This document shows positions 36,901 to 48,900 of a stretch of 64,000 bases of DNA, in pieces. The number at the start of each line of letters is the position of its first letter. The first letter of the stretch is position 1. The notes beneath the pieces were generated by a model. That model had not been told where the DNA came from. It saw nothing but the letters and a program-made list of their open reading frames with translations, and did no database searches. Location of the stretch: assembly GCF_035083965.1 (NCBI RefSeq), contig NC_089732.1, forward strand, positions 13,994,424 through 14,058,423. The letters are read 5' to 3'. This DNA comes from Branchiostoma lanceolatum (taxonomy: Eukaryota > Chordata > Leptocardii > Amphioxiformes > Branchiostomatidae). The position numbers were made by a program, and so were the translations under genes.

Positions 36901-39900
36901 GGGCTGTACCACTGTGATTACAGGGGAGGGGGTGAAGTGGATGTCTACTCACTCTGGCCTGCTTGCCCTTCAGTTTGCCTTCTTTCTTGTCCTACAGGTG
37001 ATACAGAAGAAGAAAGAGAGAGAAAGAAAAGTCCAGCAAGATGTAAACATTTCAAGGAGGTTTTAATAAGGATAAAATACCCTGTAGTAAAAAGTTAACA
37101 CAGAATGGTTTATCCAGCATCTAAACGTGCATGCAGTATGAAGTAATAAAAATAGATATACAGCAATGTTAAAATACCTTACGAGAAATACTTTTTAAAG
37201 TAATGTCAACTTTCATAATTCTACTGGGTACTTAAAGACCACATTAGATAATAAAATTATGAATTTAAAGAGATCAACTAAGCAGCATCCCTGAGGTATG
37301 CATACTTCATATATTGAGGTGTTCAAGACCTTCTTGAGAAGGCCTTGATAATACTAGTATGAGGGTTTTTTGAAGTAGTGGTCTTTGGGTACCCAGGGAA
37401 TTACAACAGTTGCCGTTACAGGTATTTTTGGTATACTGCAAATTACTATGGAGTCATTATGATGTATAAAGCTAGCAGAATATGGATTTTTTTTTTACTT
37501 TACCTGCATTTCTATAATATTGCAGCAAGGAGCACCATTTTAAGATCTCAATCCTGTATTACTCTGAGTGGGTATCCTAAAAGAATCCGTACCCTCAAAA
37601 ATGAACGGCTGCATGAACGTGTGTTTATATCGGTGGGAAATTCCTATTTAGCCAGCCTGACTGATCTCGAGTGTCAAACTGATGAAAGCTTGTTAGTAAC
37701 GAAAGAAATTAACAGGTAAAGTTCGGCAGCCGCGCGTGGCGTCAAACGTCCACAGCTGGACATTGCCGGTAATGCGGTCGAGCGCTTTCAGCTGGAAATT
37801 AATACCTATTTTGGGGGTGTAGCTGAGTGCAGTTTGTAATTGCCATAAAATGGAATTGTATGCCAACTGATAGTTGGCAATTTTTTCACATGATCTAGGG
37901 TAAATGTGCTCAACAGAGAAAGAATGACATTGGTGCATTTCCTATCATTACGAACGCGGCCATGTAAAACATGTTTTATAACATGTAAGCCTATGGAGCG
38001 AAAAAACTCAGGAATGAGACCCTAAAGCTTTTTGATTTCTAGCTAGTATGCATGTTGATCTGTTGTTCAGTCTTGTACTTCCGGGTCAAGGGTCACTTAC
38101 CTGCATGAAGAGTGCAGAGGACTCAAGGTCAACATCGCTGTCTTCTGACGAGCTGCTGTCGCTCTCTTCTGTACAAAAAAAGGAAAACTTCAATTTCAAC
38201 AGTGCCGTAACAAAGAAAAAATTAGAATGCTTTTTTTTGCAGTGCAAGAGTTGCCGTTACAAGTACTTTCCCTCTCTTCTGTAAAAAAAAGGAAAATATC
38301 TGTACAAAAAAGGAAAATTTCAAATTCAACAGTGCCGTAACAAAGAAAAAATAAGAATGCCATTTTTTGTAGTGTAAGAGTTGCCATTACAGGTACTTTT
38401 GCTCTCTTCTGTACAAAAATGGTCAATTTCTGTACAAAAAAGGAAAATTTCAAATTCAACAGTACCGTAACAAAATGATGTGAGCACTTTGGGTAGCTCA
38501 GGGTGTAAACAACATCATCACCATGACAACAGGTATATGCTGCATGCATACTGTGTCCTGTTTATAAGTTGTCATGGTAACAATTTGTATGCACCCTACA
38601 TTACCCATCATGCATTGCGTCTCCCAGGAGGCAATGGATCTGGAAAAGGATACATGTATATGTGTGCATGACACCATCCAATTCAGGTTCCGGTTCAGAA
38701 TTGTTTTGACACAATGGCCAAATAGATCCTGAAATAAGACGCAAATCCTAGGTTTTCTCGGTAGTTTTGGCTCCCGATTTTTCGGCTATCGCTAAAGCAG
38801 TGCGTTATCTTTAATATTTCCTGAAAGCCCGATCTTCGTAGCGTTTTACGGTTTCCGAGTTTTGGTCGTCCGCGGGTAATTCCTGGTATTAGTGCGCGAT
38901 GACAGAAACGCGGCTTTGTCGCCTGATTACCCGAATCGTGCGTTCTATGTGCGTTTTGCGTGGTTTCGTACCATCGGAGATTGCGGAAAATGTATCCTCA
39001 CGATTTTTCCATTTTTCCTAATTGCACAGACAGAAAGATGACCTTTATTCCCATATCAGTCATTATCCAAGGAAAACTCTTATTTTCCTTCCAGCGGCCT
39101 TGGAAGAATGCCCTAAAAATAGCAGTTTTGGGGATGAAAATTACTTTTGGTGACGGTTTTCATTAAAAATGACGTTTCCACAGAAAATATCAAATTCGTC
39201 TGTCGTTCGAAGACAAGTCACCCCTATCCATCGGAAACATTGAATCGGCCGAAAAAGGATGTTTGGAAAAGCGCTATTGCTTTTCTGGGAACGAGTCAGG
39301 TCGGCCCCGAATTGTAAAAAAAAACTCCGAACCGAAACCTTCATTATTTTAAAATTAGAAATGTGCATACATGTAAATGTGTCTAGGAACTAAAATGATA
39401 CGCCAAAAACACCCTCCTTTATCAGGGCTGAAACCCGCTCGGGAAATGTTCGGCAAACCCTCCCGGTCTCAGCCCTGATCTTTTGAACAGAGATTTTGGG
39501 TTCTGGGGGCGTCATTGACAGTTGCTCAAAATAATTAATGAGCTAGCCTTATTTGGCACAAACATTTGTTAGTTGCTCATGACTAATTAATGAGCTAGCC
39601 TTATTTGGCACAAATATTTGTTATCTTGTTCTGACCCCAAAGTAGCGATGTAAGACGTAAGCTGATTGGCTGATAGCTTCCCAGCGTCCTTTGCGGCTTT
39701 GCTCGAGATGAGCTTTAGCAAACCTTCTGATTGGCTGATGCTGTTTTGGTGGCGACAGCGCCAGAAGTGTGTTCAGGGGCTTGGAAGGGCAGGGCCGCTA
39801 TGAGAGGTAACGAACGAACATATGGGGTCTGCTGGGAGGATGGCCAAAAAAGTTACTCAAGCAACTGAATAAAATTATCTTATTACCTGGATGTCTAACC

Positions 39901-42900
39901 TTCTTCAACATATCTAAAATGATAAAGACAGGGTTTAGAGGTACACATGAAAGGCCAAAAAATCAATGATTTGGCACTTATTATTGAATTGAAGAAAATA
40001 TTTTTGGGAAAACCAAGGAGGTTAAAATAGGAAGGAGAGAGTTTGCCTATTAACACCCACCGCGGCCTTTTGTTCTGCCCTGATAAATCCCGCTGAGTCG
40101 CATTGTGCGGCAGCCCCGGCGGCGCCGCTTTGGTGTCGCTCTGAGCCGCTAATTTTCCCGCCAGTTCCGATGCAAATGAGCCTAAAATGACGTCACGGCT
40201 GGCGAGAATCTCCGAGGGCCGCCGCGCTGAGGCGGACATGCCTGCAGTTTCCGAGGATCTCCTTATTTGGGGTGCGTATTAGAACTGGGCAGTAGCCAGC
40301 AATGGCGGCGGGTTGAATTGGCGAATGTTTTGATATGTGAAACTCTGTTTTGCGACGAAAAATGGGCGAGTTACAGCATTTTGTGTGTGTTGCAAGGCTC
40401 GAAGCTTACATTTTAGAACAATAACGTGCCCTCAAATGTTGTCGTTTTGTAGAAATTATGTGATTTATTCTGGATATGCCGATATTTGTTTTAGATGGTT
40501 GAGGATGTGGAATTTCAATTTGTCAAACTTTCACAATCGGCATCGGGGCCATTTTTTCGGCATCGGGCCTACAATTCTCGGCTTCAACTGTGTTTTGTGC
40601 CTCTCTGCTGGCGAAGGAGGATCAATGAGGTACTGAATTATGTGTGTAGAATCGGTAGAATCATGGTAGAATGTATCGAATTTTGTTCTCACAGCTGCAG
40701 ATATGAAACGAGATATATGCCCTTATACCTAGGATCTGTACACAAAGACTGACATATTACATGCAGAATGTAGCAGACGTATTAGTTCAGCGCTTTATTT
40801 GACCATGTAGTTTGTAGGGTGGATGTTGTAACAAAGATTAACCTTGTTTCAAGGCTATTGAAATAAAAATGGCCACAGGCTGTAACGTTGGTTGCAGCGC
40901 TTGAATTTCCTCCGATCGTCTTCTCCGCTATCTACTTTTTCCCGATCCTCTCACTGATTTCTAAAAAGATTAATTCCTCAAAATAGCTAGAATTGAACTT
41001 ACGACTGTCCCTCCACTAAAACTGCTAATCCCCGGGGCGCTCCAATTTGCAACTAAACAATGTAACAGATCGCTGGCGTGCCGCGCTGGCCCATTGAAAT
41101 CAGGGCAATTGACACGTTTATGTCAATTACAGTTTTGACGCTTGCGGCCCACTGAGGACAAAAGGCAGTAATTTTAAACTCTCTCCTTCCTATTTTAACC
41201 TCCTTGGGAAAACGTAGGCTACACCACTTTAATTTCTTGGTTAACGGATTTTGATAAAAACAATGCTAGATTGCTAAATCAAAATGAAAACAGAATCTCA
41301 GAGGAAAGTCTATACTTTGGTGCACACAGTTTCAGGGAGTGAACAGGGTCAGGTGTAAGTTTTCACCCCAACTTTCTGTTTTCAAGATGTCCTAGTGCTA
41401 AAATTTAAAAATAAAAAAAATCCGTTAACCAAGAAATTAAATTGGTGTGGCCTTATGGAGATCTTATAAGAGTATACGTTGGTTTTAAACAAAGTAAAAA
41501 ACAAAATAATTGAGCAGAAAGTACCTTTTTTGGCAGGTTTGTCCTCTGTTGTTTTCTCCCCCTCCGCAGCCTCCCCCTCCTTCTCCCCCTCCCCCTCCTC
41601 CTCCTCCTCACTGGAGGACATCTCCATCTCCTGGTCCACCCCCTTCAGGTCCGTACCGTCCACTTTGGACTTGTCTACTTCTTCTTCTGAAGCACTGGAA
41701 TATAATTATTGACAACATGTAGGATTTACAGACAGGGTTTACATGTACCGTCCACTTTGGACTTGTCCACTTCTTCTTCTGAAGCACTAGAATATAACAT
41801 TGACAACATGTAGGATTTACAGACAGGGTTTACATGTGCTGTCCACTTTGGACTTGTCTATTTCTTCTTCTGAAGCACTGGAATGCAACATGACAACGGG
41901 TTTTCAGGTAGGAATTATAGACAGGGCACCTAAAAATTGGGGGAGGGGGGGACTGGTATGAGAAAAATAACACCAGAGGCAGTGTGTATGTGGGGGAAAC
42001 ACATGCACATGTGTATGTAATTACCAGGGAAGCAGGACGTCCGCTGCGAAAGGTGGGCGTCTAATTTCTTTATTTTCTAGGCGTAGGGAAGCCATAGGAC
42101 ACCCTGCTACTGATTAATAGCCTGCATGACAACAAGCAAGTTATGTTAACAATCTACTAGTGACTGGTCTGTTTGTAGCAAGTGGTGTTGATGGCCTAGC
42201 ATTTAGGCCTGCAGACACAACACCAAGGGATCACTGACATTGACAAAAGTTAGGTTAAGCTTAGAGTAAAGGACAACAACTTTCCCCAGATTTAGAGACT
42301 GTGCACCATTTGTAAAATAGAATCTGTATCTGTATCTATATAGCCGGTATAACCGCCATCAGGCGTAACACACCAGCTTAAATAGAATAAAGGAACACAG
42401 TGGTATGGAGACTTATCAATAGCATAGTCTAAAGCTTGTAATAAAGTAGTCACCTTTCATCTTCATCTGACATGTAGTCGACTTCCCTGCCATCGTAGTC
42501 TCCCTCATCACTGTCTTCTAATGCCTCATCATCAGAACCTGGGGTGGGAGGGGGGCAATTCAAAGGTTAATAACTGTACACATGAAATGATGAATGGGCA
42601 CAGGGTTTAATCCATGAATAACGATTTGTACTAAAATGAGTGTGCAACAAGCATTTTCTTTAAAAAAATTATCCAACATTCATTGGTGTAGTTTGCTATA
42701 CATGATGGGATTTCTCAGAAAAACTATCTGATGCAAAATTGTTTTGATAGCAACTAAAGAAATCAACACAAAGATGTAAAGAAATTAATTATTTTTAGCT
42801 ATGAGTCTAGTCTTTCTATGTTTACAAACAATGGTAAGGCCACACCAATTCAATTTCTTGGTTAACAGATTATTTTTTTTAAATCTTAGCATGAGGACAT

Positions 42901-45900
42901 TATTATAACAGAAGGCTGGGGTGAAAACTTGCACCTGACCCTGTTCACTGCCTGAAATTGTGTGCACCAATGTACAAACTTTCCTCAGAGCTGAGATTCT
43001 GTTTCCCTGCTGATTTTCCAATCTAGCATTTTTTTTAAATTCTGTTAACCAAGAAATAAGATTGTTTTGGCCTAAATGCAAATCTAAAGTTTTTATTACC
43101 CACCTTTTTGTTTCTTCTTCTTTTTCTTCTGGCCTTTAGTATCCTTCTTTTTCTTGGCAGTTTTTGCTTTTTCTTTTTTCCCCTCTGCTTCATTATCTGA
43201 GTCATCGGAGAAGCCACCTAAGTCTGAGTCGGATTCGTCCCCCTCTCGCACTTTCTAGATAAAAAAAGGGAAAAAATCATTAAAATTAGTGATTTTGATA
43301 ATCATTGCTTGAAGATTTTGATGCAAGATATGTAATAAAAAGAGTCCATATTAATCATGTTCATCACTAATACTATTCAGAAATAGTCTTTGCAAAAATT
43401 CAACTTTTCTGCTGTTTGCTATCTGTGCACATCATGACATCATCAATTTGCGTGCACGATTACACAGGCTTCGGGCGTCTTTTAGAAATAAAAGTTGATC
43501 CAAATATTGGTCTTTTACCAGGTTAGTTGATACTGACTTCGTCCATGTCCAAGAGATGGTACTATCTCATGGGGGATTTTTAGTTTTTAGTTTTCGACGG
43601 ACGTCGCTTGAGATTTTCTTTGAAAAATACGGTCGACGCTCAGGCGATTTTGAAATTCGGCAAGCTTCAGGCAATCTACAAAGTCGGGCGACGCTCGCAT
43701 GAATTGTGATGCTGGCTTAAGGGTACAGCTGTGGCATGACAGGGGTTCCACCCTGGTCCTCTGGGCCAAAAACCGTAACCATTATGCCAACATGATGCCA
43801 CTGCATAACATGCATAACCGTTCCTGTTCTACTCACCAAGTCGTCTCTGGCCGACACGTTCTTCTCAGTTTCTCCCTCTGTTTCTGCCTCATCCTTATTC
43901 TCCAGCCTTTTCTTCATCATGATATTGAAGTAGTTTAAAACTTTATGTCTCCTGCGGATGAAGCAGAACTTAAACTTGTACAAACATCAAGTTGAAGAAG
44001 ACAGGAGAACAACGTCCAGACTTTGCATGATGTACAAAATGACTAACAAACTTGTGGACGTACCGACTGATAAGTATCTAATGTCAGCTCAGAAGAGGAC
44101 TAGAAATAGTCATGCTTTTAAGTACCAGAGTTATCAGCCAAGGATTGATGTGTTCACAAATTCGTATTTTCCGAGAACCATAGTAGAATGGAACTCGTTG
44201 TCATCAAGTACTGTAGGAGCACCTTCACTAGGTAGCTTTAAAGGACGGTTGCAGTCAGATATACAAAGACTAGGTGTAACAGACCGTTCGGTGTAATATG
44301 ACCAGCTGCTGCCGCGCCGCGTGCCTACAAAGCTGGTGTGTTACAAAATGTATGCCTAATGGCAGTTATATCGGCTTTATAGATTCTGATTCAGAATCAC
44401 ATAATTATAAGCAAGGGAGCTTTTTGAAAAAGTCTTTCTTGCTCTATGCCTATAACATTAATCTAAGTGGATACAAAAAATGTAATTTACTGGGGAATGC
44501 ACGCAGAGAGAATTCTAAGAATTTGTTCAACTTGATAATATTATTATACTGCACTGTTTGCTCTAAGCCCGGGTGTCCCTGAAAATCTGAAATTTAAGTA
44601 GCTACTGCATAAATTTTATATTTTTTTAATGTTCTAAAGCAAAGTTTCTGAAGACTTTGACCCCATTTTTGGATCACAAGACTGTATGGTGACATGTCCA
44701 TAATAATGGATCATTCTTATCTTGTGCTGTCAAAAAAATTGTAAGGTATCAAAACTTTACAAAACTAAGGCCACACCATTTTAATTTCGAAGTTAACAGA
44801 ATTTTAAAAAAATGCTAGATTGGAAAATCAACAGGAAAACAGAATCTCAGAGGAAAGTTTGTACTTTGGTGCACACAGTTTAGGGGAATGAACAGGGTCA
44901 GGTGCAAGTTTTCACCCCAGCCTTCTGTTTTCATGATTTTTTTGTGTGCTAAGATTTTAAAAAAATCCGTTAACCAAGAAATTAAATTGGTGTGGCCTAA
45001 AGGTAGAAATTCAATGTACTTCTCAAATTCAGCCTCAGCTTCCTCTTCATTGAGGTATTTGTACTTGATCTGTGGTGTGAAGTTGTACCAGGACTCCACG
45101 GGGCACGCCTCGAAGGTCTTGTTTCCTGTCTGTCGGAAGACGAAGTACGACGAGGCTTCGTTGATTCCTCCCTCCTTTCTCCCAACAAATCTGAGATGGT
45201 GACGAGAGAGCTTGTTACAACAGTTGGACTGGGTTTTTGGTGTTTGGGTCAATGGGAAAATAATCTAAGGGACCACCAAAAAGTGACCATAAGGCCACGC
45301 CAATTTATTTTGTTGCTTCTCGGAATAGCCTGTCCTGTTTTTCCCATTCTGAATTTAAACAAGAGCTTTTAAAAAAAGCTGGCGTTTCGGCTACGTTTAT
45401 GAGTGTGAATTGTCTTTTCCCTTTACTTGAAGTAAAATCTGCCAGAGGAAGTCACTCAAGGGCTGTTCAGTCTATAAGAAAAATTGTCATTTTGGGAAAT
45501 GAGTACTGTTTTAATAGAGAAAGGCAGATTGGGGAAAGCAATTTTGAAGTTACGTCACTTAACTTAAGTGCTTTTGAAAAAGCTGGTCTTGGCCTACAAC
45601 TTGTACTTATTTGTAAAATGTACAATAGGCTCATTATAAAAGCTATCAATGTAATTATGTACATGGCACGCAATAAAACATAAAATTTGAAAAAGCACCA
45701 TTGAATCATCAGCACTATGGTAATTAAGTGAAATAGAAGTTCATAACAGCTAAGGTTCTATCTAAAATGACTACCAAATGTCAAACAAATCAACAGCTAC
45801 CTCATCCGTATTATTCTGGTTTCCGCATTTACAACATTTCTTCCTTATTTTCCTGGGTAATTTTGCTAAAATTCATGAAAATTCCCATAGTTTTGTGCCG

Positions 45901-48900
45901 AGCGGCGCCACTTTCCACGTCCGTGTTGTCTGAATGAAGTCGATACTGAACAATGGAGCAAACAACATCAAGAGCCTCTGTTTACATCGGGGATAGAAGT
46001 TTAGTGGCGAGTGTTTTGCAAGAATCATCTTACCGCGCATAGGAGCCGCTGCACGGTATTTTCCATTACAATGAACAGAAAAATTCGAATGCCGGGTTTG
46101 GAATCTATGAAGTCCTGTTCATAAGACAAAGGCCTTGTATATATTAAATGAATATTTAAAAATAACAAATATAAAATATTTCTTTATTTATTAATGAAAA
46201 AATGATATTCATAAATATGATATTGATAGATTAATATAATATCAATATATATTTTTGATATTCAATATCTAAAAAGAAAAAAAAAAATCCATGCACGGAC
46301 ACGAACCCGGATCTTCTGGGTCCGAAGTGCTTCGCGTTGCCAGATCGGCCAAGCTGCGGTACGTAACCGATCACTCTGTACGTAATGCTATAACCTCACT
46401 ATATGGTATCATTTATGCCGATTTTTGGTCGTTTTCTTGACGAAATCATTTTTTTTCTTCTGCAATCTTGTGGAATAGATGTAATATGGTCATTTTTCAG
46501 GATATCAAACTCAAAGTCCGAAACCACAATGCAATGATATTTCCGAACAGTTGTAGCAGTTACATGCGGTCGCCCTCCTGTGTGTCATGCAAATGTGGCC
46601 TGCCTGCCTTTTCGTGCTCCCTTGCCATATAAGGCAACGGCTATACAAGGATTTGGGAACGTATTGCCATATAAGGTCTTATTGTGTGCGACACAGTGTT
46701 GAACCAAGCTTCCTTGCTTCCTACCTGCCTGCAAGGTAAAAGCCAGGACATTGCGTTCCGGCGCGAAGGCGCCGAAACGCAAAAAAAAAATTGGGTACTA
46801 TCTATTCCCATTCACAAATTTTAACTCCCAATATTTTACTATCTGTTCAGTTGTAAAACTCAATAGCCACCAAAATAGATTATAAAGGCCTGCACATACC
46901 TTAAAAGTGTGGTCACATTGATCATAAGTTATAATTTTTTCATTTATCAAAATATATTTCTCAATATCAATCGATATATTACATGGCGAAGGGTAATTTT
47001 GTTACTGAAATTATAGTACTAGATCAAAGAAAGGGGTGCATTGCATAGAATTAGCCATACAAAGCTGAAACTTGAATAATCCTCTTATTCTTTACGTTAT
47101 GTAAACCCTTATCTTCACCCCAGACAACTAGTACGTATTTGCAAAAAATTTATTTTTATTTTTTGTTGCCCTGTCGCTCCAATTTTTTCTGAAAAAAATC
47201 CACGAAGCGACAAATCAAATTGGTGTGGCCTAATGGCCAGATGGTCCTTATGCTGACATGGTCACTAGTATAATAGAAGAAGTTTGACCAAACATATTGT
47301 ATACTGAAAATATTTTCAAACTGCGCCCGCTACAGTACAAGCCTACAGGCAACCAAAGCAATATCAGGGCCCAAAATATGGGGAAATAAAATGCTAAAAT
47401 CTTAATGGTAGTGACATTTTCTAACACTATTTAGCACATTTGCATAATAACTTCATACTTTGAGCATTTCAAACCATGCCATAGGATAATTCCCTTAGTT
47501 TCGCGAACCTACAAAAACCCTGGGGACAATTTTCAGTGAGTTCTCACATCACAGTGACGTCATATTTTTGCATGATGGATGTTGCTATACATTACGATAG
47601 TGTTGTTTGAACTAATGATGTATAGAAATGACTAAATAGATTGACTTTCAAAATTCGATTTTCGGGCCCTAATATTGCTTGGGTCTCCTTTAAGGCTCTG
47701 CCCCAGAGGCAGTGCCAAAAAAATCAATCAGACCCACCTTTTGCCACCTTTCCCTCCTACTTTAAGTAACCAGGGCTGGTCCTCAAGCTTGAGTTTTGTC
47801 TTGTTGATGCCGTATTTCTTCTGCCGCGCCTGCTCGCGCCACTTCCGACCGTACTCGCTACCCTCGCCGTATTCCGGCATCGTCTCGTCCTTGTAGATGT
47901 CCATCGTACTGGTTTCTCTCTCCATGTTGGCCTGATATCATTGTAAACAGAAGAAAGGAAATCATCTTACAATATCAGATTTGAAAAGATGATAGCAAAA
48001 TTAGATTGTTGGATTTGAAATACCTGATGTAATTTGAAGGTACCGTACATGTACATTTTTAGACTACAGTATAGCATAGTTCCTCTCACTGTTATTTGAT
48101 ACACACACATTACACATGTACAAATCACAATTTTGTTTCTTTCTTTATGTATCACACAGACTTTGCATAAAAATCTACAGAATAAGGTAACCCACATTGA
48201 TGAAGAGCAACATACATGTAGAAACACTTGGTGCTAGTAAAGAAAGATGTACTAAAAGCATGAAGACATGAAGATTTTGTTGTGTCCAGAATGTCCAGAC
48301 TATATATATGCATGATGTACAAAATGACTACTAAACTGGTGGACATCCGACTAATAAGTATCTAATACCAGCTCAGAACAGGACAAGAAATAGCCGTGCC
48401 TTTAAGTATCAAACTTTTCAACCTAGGAATGATGTGTTCAAAAATTTGTATTTTCCTAGAACGACCGTAGAGTAGTGGAACTCGTTGCAGTAAGAAACAC
48501 AAGTATCATCTCTTGTGAAACATAGTTCCTACCTTGCTTCCTACATGCAGCTCTGATTGTAACATCATGTTTTGGTAAAATACTTGGACATATCCTAGAG
48601 CAAATGACAGCTCAGAATTAGAATGTGAAGCTGCAGTAATTGAATAAATCACCTCCTTCCATGCCGACATGTCCACCTTACTGTTTGCAGCGAATCTCAT
48701 CACATTGTATTTCTTGAGGGGATTCCTGAAAACAGAGGATTAGAAAAAATGATCAGGGTAAGAAGATAGAGAAACTCACTGTGTAAGATCCTGATTCTTC
48801 CTGATCTGATACGGTAACAGGTCAACTCGCCCCAAGTATTTACGACCAACTCGCCTCAATTTTAAGTATTAATCAGGGCCTACTAATTATAAACTTGGTT

